From Acetobacter sp. (GTDB lineage Bacteria; Pseudomonadota; Alphaproteobacteria; Acetobacterales; Acetobacteraceae), in the NCBI RefSeq assembly GCF_022483985.1, contig NZ_JAKVME010000003.1, positions 85,001 to 149,000 of the forward strand: a stretch of 64,000 nt of DNA, written 5' to 3'. The notes beneath the pieces were generated by a model. That model had not been told where the DNA came from, searched no databases, and saw only the letters and a list, made by a program, of their open reading frames with translations. How positions within the stretch are numbered: the first letter of the stretch is position 1; each line of letters opens with the position of its first letter. Below are positions 1 to 8,658 of the stretch, one piece after another. The position numbers were made by a program, and so were the translations under genes.

Positions 1-1
1 C

Positions 2-778
2 GCCTCGCAGGGCTTCGACCCGCGCGCGTTCGTCGCCAGCTACGGCATGGCCGAAGCCACGCTCGCCATCAGCTTCGCTCCGCTGAATGTCGGCATGCGC
101 AGCGACACGATCGATCTGCGCCGTCTGGAAACGGAAGGCGTGGCGTATCCATGCAACGATCCGTCCCACCTGCTGCGGACGTTCGTGCTGTGCGGCGAGG
201 TTCTTCCCGGACACGAGATTGAAGTCCGCGCGGCCAACGGCTCCGTTCTGCCGGAACGCCATGTCGGCACGATCTACGCGCGTGGCCCCAGCCTGATGAG
301 CGGCTATTTCCGTCTCCCGAAAGAAAGCGCCGAGGCTCTCAGCGCCGATGGCTGGCTCAATACCGGCGACCTTGGCTACATGCTGGACAATCAGATCGTT
401 GTGACTGGTCGGGCCAAGGATCTGATCATCATCAACGGTCGCAACATCTGGCCGCAGGATCTTGAGTGGAGCGCCGAGAACGAGATCGAAGGGCTCCGCA
501 ACCACGATGTGGCCGTCTTTTCCGTCGAAGAGAACCATGAGGAAAAGGTCGTGGCGCTGGTGCATTGCCGCGCCACGACCGCCGAAGCCCGTGCGACGCT
601 CAGCGAGCGCGTCAGTTCGGTCTTCCGGCGTCATGGCGTGGATGCGACCATCATCCTGCTGCCGCCGCACTCACTGCCCCAGACCTCTTCCGGCAAGCTC
701 ACCCGCGCGAAGGCCAAGGCGATGCTTCTGGCGGGCGCCTTCAACCGTCTGGACGAAAACACACCGTCCGCCGCCTGA
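2..778 (+). CDS. Fatty-acyl-AMP ligase / acyl-ACP synthetase, 3' part (5' end outside window)
   Basis: Seen: the reading frame is already open at the left edge and continues to a stop at 776-778, so about 258 C-terminal residues are visible. The motif YGMAEAT, then GWLNTGDLGY, GRAKDLIIINGRN and SSGKLTR are the adenylate-forming-enzyme signatures, in the form usual for fatty-acyl-AMP ligases. Known: such enzymes activate a fatty acid as acyl-AMP and load it on CoA or ACP; in Caulobacter a similar ligase lies beside an ACP and serine palmitoyltransferase. Inference: it probably charges the ACP encoded next (966) with the acyl chain used by the synthase at 1224. The substrate chain length cannot be read. 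The 187-bp gap before the ACP gene suggests either one transcript or a separate promoter. Confidence 0.88.
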   Translation, partial: ASQGFDPRAFVASYGMAEATLAISFAPLNVGMRSDTIDLRRLETEGVAYPCNDPSHLLRTFVLCGEVLPGHEIEVRAANGSVLPERHVGTIYARGPSLMSGYFRLPKESAEALSADGWLNTGDLGYMLDNQIVVTGRAKDLIIINGRNIWPQDLEWSAENEIEGLRNHDVAVFSVEENHEEKVVALVHCRATTAEARATLSERVSSVFRRHGVDATIILLPPHSLPQTSSGKLTRAKAKAMLLAGAFNRLDENTPSAA

Positions 779-965
779 TTTCCCGGGCGACCTGAGCCCC
801 TGTCCGCAGGGGCCGACCCGCCCGATGGCCTCCCGCCACATCCCTGAAACGGGGGTGGCGTGACATTCCCTCTGGCGAATGACCGTCTTTTCCGCCATAA
901 CCCCGCAGTTAAGCGGAGACATGCCTTCACAGGCTCCTCCGCAATGACTGTTTTAAGGTGCCCGA

Positions 966-1217
966 ATGAGTGAAACGGTTCAGGACGTCTCGGCTCTGAT
1001 CATCAACAAGCTTCTTGCCAATCCCAAGGTGCCCCGTGACATCAGCGGATCCAGCAAGATCGTCGAAGACCTGGCGTTCGACTCGCTTGCCGTCATGAAT
1101 TTCGTCATGGAAATCGAGGATGAGCTGGACGTGTCCGTGCCTCTCGATCGCCTTGCCGAAATTCGCACGATTGACGATCTGGCTGAATGCGTCGTCTCCC
1201 TGAAGAAGGGTGGCTGA
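966..1217 (+). CDS. Acyl carrier protein of the sphingolipid locus
   Basis: An 83-residue acidic protein with the phosphopantetheine motif DSL, Ser40 being the predicted attachment site, inside EDLAFDSLAVMNFV. Length and charge fit a stand-alone ACP. It ends 6 bp before the serine palmitoyltransferase gene and follows the acyl-AMP ligase, so the three are probably translated together. Inference: it is a specialised ACP (the role called AcpR in Caulobacter) that presents acyl groups to the palmitoyltransferase, not the fatty-acid-synthase ACP, which normally sits beside fabF/fabD. The start at ATG 966 is the only sensible one. Confidence 0.9.
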   Translation: MSETVQDVSALIINKLLANPKVPRDISGSSKIVEDLAFDSLAVMNFVMEIEDELDVSVPLDRLAEIRTIDDLAECVVSLKKGG

Positions 1218-1223
1218 CCGGTC

Positions 1224-2420
1224 ATGAGCATCTTCGACAAATTCCGTGGCGTCGAACAGCGCCTTGCCGAGCTTCAGGCCGAAGGAGGGCGCAACCCGTT
1301 CTCCGTCGTCATCGAGCGTCCGCTGTCATCGACCGTCGGAATTATCGAAGGCCGCGAGACCCTTCTGTTCGGCACCAACAACTATCTGGGCCTGAGCCAG
1401 TCTCCCCGCGCCATTGAGGCCGCTGTGGAAGCGGTTAAGGCCCGTGGCGTCGGCACAACCGGCTCCCGCATCGCCAACGGCACGCAGAGCCTGCACGAGC
1501 AGCTTGAACAGCATATCGCCGGATTCTTCCACCAGAAGCACTGCATGGTCTTCTCGACCGGCTATCAGGCCAATCTCGGCATGATTTCGACTCTGGCGGG
1601 CAAGGGTGACTATCTGCTGCTGGACGCCGACAGCCACGCCAGCATCTATGACGCCAGCCGCCTCGGTCACGCGCAGGTCATCCGCTTCCGTCATAATGAC
1701 CCGGACGATCTGCACAAACGCCTGAACCGGATCAAGGACGAGCCGGGCGCGAAGCTGGTCGTGGTCGAAGGCATCTACTCGATGACCGGCAATGTCGTTC
1801 CCATGGCGGAAATGGCGGCCGTGAAACGCGAGACCGGCGCAACCCTGCTGGTGGACGAAGCCCATTCCTTCGGCGTGCTCGGCGCGAACGGACGTGGTGT
1901 GGCGGAAGCCGCGGGCGTTGAGGACGATGTCGATTTCATTGTCGGCACCTTCTCGAAGAGCCTCGGCACGGTGGGGGGCTACTGCGTCTCACGTCACCCT
2001 GAGCTGGAACTGGTGCGTCTGCACTGCCGCCCTTACATGTTCACGGCCTCGCTGCCGCCGGAAGTCATTGCGGCCACCATGGCGGCGCTGGACGATATGG
2101 TCGCCCAGCCGGAACTCCGCACACGCCTGATGGAGAACGCCGCCCGTTTCCATGCCGGTCTCAATGGCCTCGGCCTGACAACCGGCAAGACGGTCAGTCC
2201 TGTTGTCGGTGTGGTTCTGGAGACAATCCCGGAAGCCATCATGCTGTGGAACACGCTCCTCAGCCTTGGCCTCTACGTCAATCTGAGCCTACCGCCTGCT
2301 ACGCCGGACCATCATCCGCTGCTGCGCTGCTCGGTCATGGCGACGCACACCAGCGAGCAGATCGACCGCGCCGTGGAGATTTTCCGCGAAGCCATGGCGC
2401 GACTGCCTGCTTCAGCCTGA
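1224..2420 (+). CDS. spt: Serine palmitoyltransferase (alpha-oxoamine synthase family)
   Basis: A 398-residue PLP enzyme of the alpha-oxoamine synthase family, which condenses an acyl thioester with an amino acid. Visible are FGTNNYLGL near the N-terminus, the DEAHSFG segment that holds the PLP-binding Asp and His, and GTFSKSLG, with Lys245 as the predicted PLP Schiff-base lysine. Family members also include 8-amino-7-oxononanoate synthase and KBL, but the neighbouring ACP and acyl-AMP ligase, and the later lipid kinase and hydroxylase genes, favour serine palmitoyltransferase, the first committed step of sphingolipid synthesis (acyl thioester plus L-serine to 3-ketosphinganine). A ketoreductase and ceramide synthase are not in the window and may lie upstream. 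Confidence 0.88.
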   Translation: MSIFDKFRGVEQRLAELQAEGGRNPFSVVIERPLSSTVGIIEGRETLLFGTNNYLGLSQSPRAIEAAVEAVKARGVGTTGSRIANGTQSLHEQLEQHIAGFFHQKHCMVFSTGYQANLGMISTLAGKGDYLLLDADSHASIYDASRLGHAQVIRFRHNDPDDLHKRLNRIKDEPGAKLVVVEGIYSMTGNVVPMAEMAAVKRETGATLLVDEAHSFGVLGANGRGVAEAAGVEDDVDFIVGTFSKSLGTVGGYCVSRHPELELVRLHCRPYMFTASLPPEVIAATMAALDDMVAQPELRTRLMENAARFHAGLNGLGLTTGKTVSPVVGVVLETIPEAIMLWNTLLSLGLYVNLSLPPATPDHHPLLRCSVMATHTSEQIDRAVEIFREAMARLPASA

Positions 2421-2466
2421 GAGGCGGCCCCGTTTCGCCTTTTTCAAACATAAAGAAGTTTTTGGG

Positions 2467-2520
2467 CGCCGCCTTTTTTCAAAAAGGCGGCGTTTCTGAA
2501 GCTTTTTGAAAAAAGCTTCA
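2467..2520 (+). terminator. Double hairpin after spt
   Basis: Two adjacent perfect stems: 2467-2492 (a GC-rich arm CGCCGCC joined to its complement through T and A runs) and 2497-2520 (TGAAGCTTTTT with its complement). They lie between spt and the converging dadA, so they probably stop transcription from both sides. Confidence 0.6.
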
Positions 2521-2532
2521 CCAAAAACTTTT
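2498..2532. repeat. Dispersed intergenic hairpin repeat R1, copy 1
   Basis: A short palindrome with core AAGCTTTTTGAAAAAAGCTT followed by CACCAAAAACTTTT. The same unit recurs at 11431, 31972 and, degenerate, at 42438, always between genes. Function unknown; it may act as a terminator. Confidence 0.7.
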
Positions 2533-2543
2533 GACTTGTTTCC

Positions 2544-3806
2544 TCACACAGGAAAAGCGCGACGTCCGAACCGGAACCGGGTCGGACGATAGGGCAGCGG
2601 ATCGATATAGGGTGTTTCTCCGTTCATCATTTCGGCGCAGAGACGGCCTGTCGCCGGACCGAGCGTGAAGCCCTGATGCGCGTGACCGAAGTGGAACCAC
2701 AGGCCCGTGTGGGCCGGAGCCTCACCGATGATGGGCAGCATGTCGGCCACACAGGGACGACTTCCCAGCCACGGTGTCGTTTCCACGGCCTCTCCGATAT
2801 CCAGCATCTCCCGGGCCAGCTTCTCACTCTTGATGATCTGCTTCCATGATGGCGGCGCGTCCCGCAGGGCGAACTCCGCTCCCGTGGTGACACGCAGTCC
2901 CTGCGCCATCGGCAGCAGCGCCACGCCCGCATCCGTGTCGATCATCGGCGCGTTGAGACGGCCTTCCCATTTGAAGTGCCGGTGATAGCCGCGCTTCACA
3001 AAGAGCGGGAACCTATATCCCATGGAGCGTGTCAGATCGGAAGACCACGGTCCCAGCGCAATGACCGCCTGCCCGGCGGACACAGGGCCATCAATCGTCT
3101 GCACCGTCCAGCCCGAGGCGAGATGCGTCAGCGTCCGGGCATCGCCATGCACGATCTTCCCACCTCCGGCGACGAACAGGTCCGCGTAACGCTGCACCAG
3201 CGCACCGGGGTCGTTCACGCTGTAGGGAGAGGGCCAGTAAACACCGCCCGTCATTTTGCGATACAAGGCAGGCTCCGCACGGGACAGAGTTGCGCTGTCG
3301 AGAATCCGGCCTTCGACACCGAACTCACGGGCGAGATGGCGTGCTCTGGCGGCCCCGTCGGCGAAGCCCTTTTCCGTGCGGAAAATCTGGGTCCAGCCGC
3401 CATGCGTGACGAGATCGCCAGCGTTCGCCGCGTCGATCATACGGTCATGTTCGGTCAGACAGTGACGGATCAGGGCTTCGAAGCTGCGTGTGATCCTGTC
3501 GTAACGACCCGGCCCGGAGTTCCACCAGTATTCCACCAGCCGGGGCGCAATGGCGGCGAGATCGGACAGCCGGTAATTGACGTCATTCCCACGCTTGAGC
3601 GCAACCTGCACCAGCTTCTGGAAATCATGCGGAAAGGCGTACGGTTCGACAGCCTCGCGCTGGATAAGCCCGGCATTACCGTAGGACGTCTCGCGACCCG
3701 GCTCACCCCGTTCGATCAGAACGACATCGTAACCACGCTGCTGAAGGTGCCACGCGGTGCTGACACCGACCATGCCTCCACCGAGAACAAGTGCTGACCG
3801 CGCCAT
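2544..3806 (-). CDS. dadA: D-amino-acid dehydrogenase, FAD-dependent (DadA family)
   Basis: A 420-residue oxidoreductase of the DAO/DadA family. The N-terminus has the dinucleotide-binding fold LVLGGGMVGVSTAWHLQQRG (residues about 6-25) ending in the acidic LIERG strand, followed by the TSYGNAG segment conserved in DadA. The C-terminus has WFHFGHAHQGFTLGPATG, typical of the FAD-contacting end. Family role: oxidative deamination of D-amino acids to keto acids with electrons passed to the respiratory quinone pool, at the inner face of the membrane. It converges on spt and is not evidently part of the lipid pathway. The substrate could also be another secondary or D-amino acid. Confidence 0.85.
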   Translation of the reverse strand: MARSALVLGGGMVGVSTAWHLQQRGYDVVLIERGEPGRETSYGNAGLIQREAVEPYAFPHDFQKLVQVALKRGNDVNYRLSDLAAIAPRLVEYWWNSGPGRYDRITRSFEALIRHCLTEHDRMIDAANAGDLVTHGGWTQIFRTEKGFADGAARARHLAREFGVEGRILDSATLSRAEPALYRKMTGGVYWPSPYSVNDPGALVQRYADLFVAGGGKIVHGDARTLTHLASGWTVQTIDGPVSAGQAVIALGPWSSDLTRSMGYRFPLFVKRGYHRHFKWEGRLNAPMIDTDAGVALLPMAQGLRVTTGAEFALRDAPPSWKQIIKSEKLAREMLDIGEAVETTPWLGSRPCVADMLPIIGEAPAHTGLWFHFGHAHQGFTLGPATGRLCAEMMNGETPYIDPLPYRPTRFRFGRRAFPV

Positions 3807-3950
3807 GCAAAGACACTCCCGTCTGGACTGGGAGCCTGCCGCTCCCGATGATTGTTTTGCCTGATTTTTCCTACAGTAAAGCGTGCGGCTTTCCCATAGA
3901 TGGGCCGGAGGTTGGCTGATGGATTTTCTCGGTGCGGGAGAGAGGTCTTA

Positions 3951-4068
3951 TTCTTTTTTGAAAAAAAGAAACAAAAAACTTTATCCTGTTAAGAGACACG
4001 ATCGTTCGGCAAAGCGACTTCCAGACAAACAAAAGTCTTTTTGCTTCTTTTTCTTCCGGAAAAAGAAG
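3951..4068 (-). terminator. Two hairpins between the Tam41-like gene and dadA
   Basis: 3951-3970 is a TTCTTTTTT/AAAAAAAGAA stem and 4044-4068 a CTTCTTTTTC-TTCCG-GAAAAAGAAG stem. The second lies 8 bp beyond the stop of the minus-strand gene ending at 4076 and is a plausible terminator for it. The stretch 3807-4075 holds no gene. Confidence 0.5.
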
Positions 4069-4075
4069 GCGGTCT

Positions 4076-5083
4076 TCAGGACGGGCGCGAGAAAACTCCG
4101 GCACGGGCCAGCCGCCACAACACAGCCGGTGCGCACAGGATCGGGTGACGCTCGGCAAACGGCGTGAGTTCTATGGCAACACCGCTATGACGCCGGATTT
4201 TCCACACCAGATACTGCGCTCCACCGGTAAAGGTGAACGCTCCCTTGATCAGGCGTGCGACATTCAGCGGACGGCCCAGACGCGCGCGGGCTGACCAACG
4301 GCGAAGGGCGGTTCTGTGCTCGGCTGTCGCGATGTCCAGCGCAATCTCTCCATCGGACAGCACCGACGCTTCCAGCCCTCCGGCCACCCATGACGCCGTC
4401 AGAAGCTGGCTGAAACGGGCTTCCTCCCCCTCGATCAGACTGCGCGAACGGCCAGATTTCTCGACTCTCAGTTCGGCGGCGTAGGTCCTGCCGAAAAGCG
4501 CTTCCCAATACTGCTCCGGCCGACCGTGCCCCGGCCCCAGTTCAGCAGCCCAGCGGGCGGCGGTACCGACTGCGCGGATGACGCACCGAAGGAGAGAATC
4601 CGCAGCCTCGGAATCACGCACCCACACAAGACGGACAGGCTGAGAAAAGCGGGACCAGATACTGGTGTCCCGGCTTTGAGGACGTGTCAGACGACGAAAC
4701 TGGGCAAGCGTCAGAATCGCGACCTTGGCCCGGAGCCGCACGCCATCGACTTCATGCTCGTGATATTCGACATTCGGCGGCAGCAGGGCATTCGCCAGCC
4801 GCGCCAGCCGACCACGCGGCCAGTCCGCCTGCCGATCCACGATCACGTAGAAATCCAGAACACCCTCCGAGAGAGCGTCCGGCGCCGTCTCGCCCTTTGT
4901 CAGGGTTCTCACCAGCGAGCCATAAAACAGCACGCCGACGGGGCGCGACGCGCCGACCATCCGCTCCACAAAACGGGTAATGATCACGGGAACCGGCTCC
5001 GTCAGCTCGGCGATCACGGTCCGGGCCACCACACCCGCCGCACGCGTCGAGGCTTTTGTCCGATGCGTGTCGTTGCTCAGCAT
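4076..5083 (-). CDS. Tam41-like nucleotidyltransferase, putative lipid cytidylyltransferase
   Basis: A 335-residue protein. Residues about 50-85 read VGVLFYGSLVR ... GVLDFYVIVD, a nucleotidyltransferase pattern (Gly-Ser at 55-56, acidic residues Asp77 and Asp83). The layout, with a YGS turn followed by an LDF.VVD-like strand, resembles mitochondrial-type CDP-diacylglycerol synthase (Tam41), which makes CDP-lipid from phosphatidate and CTP. It overlaps the lipid kinase gene (5077) by 7 bp, so the two are co-translated. Inference: the kinase phosphorylates a diacylglycerol or ceramide and this enzyme activates the product with CTP. The Tam41 assignment is motif-level only; a general nucleotidyltransferase is the alternative. 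Confidence 0.6.
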   Translation of the reverse strand: MLSNDTHRTKASTRAAGVVARTVIAELTEPVPVIITRFVERMVGASRPVGVLFYGSLVRTLTKGETAPDALSEGVLDFYVIVDRQADWPRGRLARLANALLPPNVEYHEHEVDGVRLRAKVAILTLAQFRRLTRPQSRDTSIWSRFSQPVRLVWVRDSEAADSLLRCVIRAVGTAARWAAELGPGHGRPEQYWEALFGRTYAAELRVEKSGRSRSLIEGEEARFSQLLTASWVAGGLEASVLSDGEIALDIATAEHRTALRRWSARARLGRPLNVARLIKGAFTFTGGAQYLVWKIRRHSGVAIELTPFAERHPILCAPAVLWRLARAGVFSRPS

Positions 5084-6051
5084 CGGACAAAGGCCATGCG
5101 CGGCCCTTCCGTCAGATGCAGCAGGCCGTCGCTGCCGGCCTCCAGCTCTTCCCCGTCCATCACCAGACGATCCCGCGTGCTGATGCTGATGGTGGCGGCC
5201 ATGCCACTGCGATAGGCGTTCGATGCCCGCAGGCGGGAGGAGATACGTCCCTTCAGGACGGACAGAATGCTGCGCGCCAGACGGGGAGGATGCCCCAGAA
5301 TATCGAGATAGATCAGGCCGCCTGTCGGGCTGGAATCAAGCCAGAAAGGCCAGACGCCGCGTGAAATCCTGTGCAGCCCCGTGCACAGGAAAAGAAAGCG
5401 GGAATGCGCATCCGGCGCGCCGCCATCGACGGTGATAGTCATCGGCGTGCCGCCGAGCCACTGGCTCCGCACCTTTTTCCTGAGAAAAAGCCGCAGCCCC
5501 CACAGAATGGTCGCGAAAATGGCCGTATCATGGGCGTAGCGGTCGAGAATGGCGGGATTGTGCGCCAGCTCGATGGCGCGGGTGAAGGCCGCCAGCCCGC
5601 AGAACATCCCCGCCACCGGCTGGCGATCCGGGTCGGTCCATGAAACAACCACCGGCTGACGCCATGACACGTCGTTCATGAGCGTTCCCTCCCGCGCTCT
5701 CTCCAGAAGGCGCGTCAGGGCGGGCATCTCCCTCAGACTGCACCCAACGTCACCTGCGATCAGATTGGTGTTGCCTGACGGCAGGATGGAGAGCGCCGGA
5801 AGACGCTCGTGAGGATAGGCCTTCAGAACGGCGCTGATCACGTGGCTGATGGTTCCGTCGCCGCCATCCACCGCAATCACCCGGACGTCCTGCCGCGCCA
5901 GCTCCTCGATCGCCGCCACCAGTTCGTCCCGACCTTCAGGACAGACAAAAAGCGGGCCAAGCGCCGCACGCGCCTGTTCGGAAAACTGCCCCGCATTCCT
6001 TATGTTGCGTCGACTGCGCGGATTATGAATCAGGGCTACGCGTTCAGGCAT
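5077..6051 (-). CDS. Lipid kinase, diacylglycerol-kinase catalytic domain (candidate ceramide kinase)
   Basis: A 324-residue protein with the DAGK/sphingosine-kinase fold: LIHNPRSRRN at the N-terminus, the ATP-site motif VDGGDGT at residues 61-67 and LPSGNTNL shortly after. The C-terminal half has the expected beta-rich lipid-binding region ending in RLVMDGEELEAG. Known: this family phosphorylates diacylglycerol, sphingoid bases or ceramide; in Caulobacter a ceramide kinase of this type is encoded near spt. Inference: a ceramide or diacylglycerol kinase feeding the overlapping cytidylyltransferase-like gene. The start ATG is at 6051, and a divergent 290-bp gap separates it from the phosphoesterase. 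Confidence 0.8.
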   Translation of the reverse strand: MPERVALIHNPRSRRNIRNAGQFSEQARAALGPLFVCPEGRDELVAAIEELARQDVRVIAVDGGDGTISHVISAVLKAYPHERLPALSILPSGNTNLIAGDVGCSLREMPALTRLLERAREGTLMNDVSWRQPVVVSWTDPDRQPVAGMFCGLAAFTRAIELAHNPAILDRYAHDTAIFATILWGLRLFLRKKVRSQWLGGTPMTITVDGGAPDAHSRFLFLCTGLHRISRGVWPFWLDSSPTGGLIYLDILGHPPRLARSILSVLKGRISSRLRASNAYRSGMAATISISTRDRLVMDGEELEAGSDGLLHLTEGPRMAFVRC

Positions 6052-6343
6052 TCGGCAATCCGCTCTTTCCAGACCACCGTCCCGGACGGCTTATTTCGCA
6101 AATACGCGGCGTCATATAGACGCGCATCGCAGACTTGTCACATTTCCGGCTCCGGCCCGTTCTCACTCACCTGTCTCGGAGATGCGCCGCACGCAGGCCA
6201 TCCGTGCCGCTCATGGCGTTTAATTGATGGCCTGCGCCACGACTTTGCAGGCCTCGGGACGCCATGCGTTCTGGTGCAGAGAGGCGCGTTGCCTATAATT
6301 CCACCGTCAGCACTCTTGATTGACCGGGCAGTTTGAGGGATCG

Positions 6344-7375
6344 ATGCAGCAGATTGGGAGCAAGCCCCCTTTCAGGAACCGTGACCCTCAAGGGATCTGC
6401 ACAGGCAGGTCAGGAAACCGCACCTTGTCAGCCGTTCTGGCCCATCTGTCTGATCCACATCTGCCGCTCACAATCGTACCCTCCCACCGGGAATGGGCGA
6501 TCAAGCGGATCATCAGCATGATCTCATGGCGTTTCAACAGGCGTCATATTCACAGAAGCGGGGCTCTCGCCGCCGTCATGCGCGATATCGAAGCCCGTGG
6601 CGCTGACGCGCTGGCCATCACGGGGGACCTGACCAATCTGGGCACACGCGAGGAATGTCTCGCCGCCGCGCGCTGGCTTGATCGCATGCCTCTGCCCCGC
6701 GCCGTCATCCCCGGTAACCACGACACCATGATCCGGGCGCTCTGGTCGGACGGTCCGGGATTGTGGCGGGATGTCGGCGGGATGCCCGACGAGGAGACGC
6801 CGGTTTTCCTGAGAGTGGGCGACGTCGCCCTCATCGGCGTCAGCTCGGCTGTCCCCTCACCACCTTTTTTCGCCTCCGGCCGCGTCAGTGACATCCAGAT
6901 CGACAGAATGGAGGAACTGCTCCGGACCACGGGTGAGCAGGGGCTGTGCCGGGTGGTCATGATCCATCATCCGCCCCGCAAGGGAATGGTCCTCTGGAGC
7001 AAGGCGTTGCGCGGGCTGGACCGTTTTACCGACGCCGTCCGTTCCGCTGGCGCGGAGATGGTCCTGCACGGCCATTCCCATCAGGGGACGTTCAGTACGA
7101 TCCCCGGCAGCGCGATTCCGGTCATCGGCGTCACCTCCGCGTCGCACCGCCCGGGCCGAAGCCTGAAACGGGCGGCGGGCTGGAACAGGATCAGCATCCA
7201 CAGGGAAGACGGCGGCGAAGAGGGTTCCGGCTGGCGGATCAGCGTGGAATCCCGCCGTCTCGCACCGGACGGACAGCTTCATGACTATGGGACGACCCGC
7301 TTCTCACGGCCCATTCCGCGAGCCCTTCCACGGGCCGCCGCAACTGTCCGGCCCACGAAAGAACCCGCGCTGTGA
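6344..7375 (+). CDS. Metallophosphoesterase (calcineurin-like)
   Basis: About 343 residues. The five calcineurin-type metal motifs are in order: HLSDPHL, GDLTNLG, GNHDTM, HHPPRKG and LHGHSH. It opens an operon in which the next four genes overlap by 4 bp each. The start is uncertain: ATG 6344 follows GAGGGA, TTG 6320 lies in frame upstream, and TTG 6425 would place the first strand (VLAHLSD) right at the N-terminus, as in most relatives. Inference: it hydrolyses a phosphate ester in the lipid pathway, for example a phosphorylated ceramide head group or a nucleotide-lipid intermediate; the substrate cannot be read from sequence. Confidence 0.8.
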   Translation: MQQIGSKPPFRNRDPQGICTGRSGNRTLSAVLAHLSDPHLPLTIVPSHREWAIKRIISMISWRFNRRHIHRSGALAAVMRDIEARGADALAITGDLTNLGTREECLAAARWLDRMPLPRAVIPGNHDTMIRALWSDGPGLWRDVGGMPDEETPVFLRVGDVALIGVSSAVPSPPFFASGRVSDIQIDRMEELLRTTGEQGLCRVVMIHHPPRKGMVLWSKALRGLDRFTDAVRSAGAEMVLHGHSHQGTFSTIPGSAIPVIGVTSASHRPGRSLKRAAGWNRISIHREDGGEEGSGWRISVESRRLAPDGQLHDYGTTRFSRPIPRALPRAAATVRPTKEPAL

Positions 7376-8658
7376 CGACACCGGAGAATGACCGTTACAA
7401 GCCGCCTCTGGCGAAGCTGCCCGCGTGGATTCGCCCCGGCACGCTCGATATCTATCTGCTGGGCCAGACCATTCCGCCATTTGTCATCGCCGTTTCGGTG
7501 GTGCTGATCGCGCTCCTGCTTGAGCGGCTTCTGGTGCTTCTGAACGTGCTGGCGTCGGAAGCCAGCCCCTTCCTCACGCTGATACGGCTTCTGGCCGATC
7601 TGATGCCCCACTATCTGGGGCTCGCCATGCCCGCCGCGCTGTGCGTGTCCGTCTTCACGGTCATCCGCCGCATGAGCGAAGGTGACGAGATCGACGCCCT
7701 GATGAGCAGCGGCGTCTCTCTGGCGCGTATCTGTCGCCCTTTCGCCCTGACCGGCGCCGCCATCGGGCTGCTTTCGATCCTGCTCTACGGCTATATCCAG
7801 CCCCACGCCCGCTATCAGTTCCGGGAAGGGTTCTACTTCGCCAGTCACGCCGGATGGGCGCCGGTTCTTCAGTCCGGCATGTTCGCGTCCCCGTCTCCCC
7901 GCCTGATGCTGACGGCCGACCATGTCAGCCACGCCGGATCGCAGCTCAGGGGCGTGTTCATTCGTGATCTGAGCGAGGACAAGGAGCGCGACATCACGGC
8001 GCAGACAGGCTCTCTCCGCACCGACACGGCCAAGGGAGAAGTCCAGATCGAGCTTTTCAACGGCTCGATTCTGACAACCCAGCCGGGCGTGCAACCCACG
8101 GTCACCACATTCGATCACGCAGAGCGGCTGATCAGCCGCACCAGCAAGGTGACGTTCCGCAACCGTGGCGACGATGAGCGCGAACTGACCTCGCACGAAC
8201 TGGCGAAAAAGATTGACGCCGCGCGCCACGCTCCCAGATCGGACCCTTCGGACGACATGGAGGCGGACGGAACGGCTGTATCCGATTCCGCCAGCAGCAA
8301 TGACATTCCCCTGACAAGCATGCGGGCGGAGCTGCATTTCCGGCTGGCCCGCAGCCTGTCGATTCCCTTCATCCCCATCCTCGCCACGGCTCTGGCGGTC
8401 ATCGGCAAGCGCAAGAGGGGCGCGGCCGGGCTGGCGGTCGCGGTTCTGCTGCTGGTGACCTATGACCATGTTCTCCAGCTTGGTGAGAGTCTGATCGCCA
8501 GCGGCAGATCCTCGCCGCTTCTGGTCATCTGGCTTCCGACCATGGTGTTCTGCGTCGCCTGCACCCTTCTGCTGCTGTTCCGCGCCAGCATCCTGCCGAT
8601 ACGCAGCGCCCGCCCCGCGCCTTCAGCCGCCGGGAACAGAGGGGAGGAGCCCGCATGA
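7372..8658 (+). CDS. lptF: LptF-like permease (YjgP/YjgQ family), first of a pair
   Basis: A 428-residue membrane protein of the LptF/LptG family: three hydrophobic segments at the N-terminus, the RRMSEGDEIDALMSSGVS cytosolic coupling loop, a large periplasmic jellyroll region, then three C-terminal membrane helices. A hydrophilic insert rich in Asp and Ser (around residues 283-310) precedes the fourth membrane helix. GTG start overlaps the previous stop as GTGA. Family role: with LptG and the ATPase LptB it extracts lipopolysaccharide from the inner membrane. Housekeeping lptFG in Alphaproteobacteria usually neighbour lptD; here they sit in a sphingolipid operon, so this may be a paralogue that moves the sphingolipid instead. 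Confidence 0.82.
   Translation: MTTPENDRYKPPLAKLPAWIRPGTLDIYLLGQTIPPFVIAVSVVLIALLLERLLVLLNVLASEASPFLTLIRLLADLMPHYLGLAMPAALCVSVFTVIRRMSEGDEIDALMSSGVSLARICRPFALTGAAIGLLSILLYGYIQPHARYQFREGFYFASHAGWAPVLQSGMFASPSPRLMLTADHVSHAGSQLRGVFIRDLSEDKERDITAQTGSLRTDTAKGEVQIELFNGSILTTQPGVQPTVTTFDHAERLISRTSKVTFRNRGDDERELTSHELAKKIDAARHAPRSDPSDDMEADGTAVSDSASSNDIPLTSMRAELHFRLARSLSIPFIPILATALAVIGKRKRGAAGLAVAVLLLVTYDHVLQLGESLIASGRSSPLLVIWLPTMVFCVACTLLLLFRASILPIRSARPAPSAAGNRGEEPA

Noticed and set aside
2976-3797. 273-residue open frame on the plus strand
   Set aside because: Opposite dadA; no motif and shadow composition.
7285-8469. 394-residue open frame on the minus strand
   Set aside because: Opposite the LptF-like gene; low-complexity, charged and without ribosome site.
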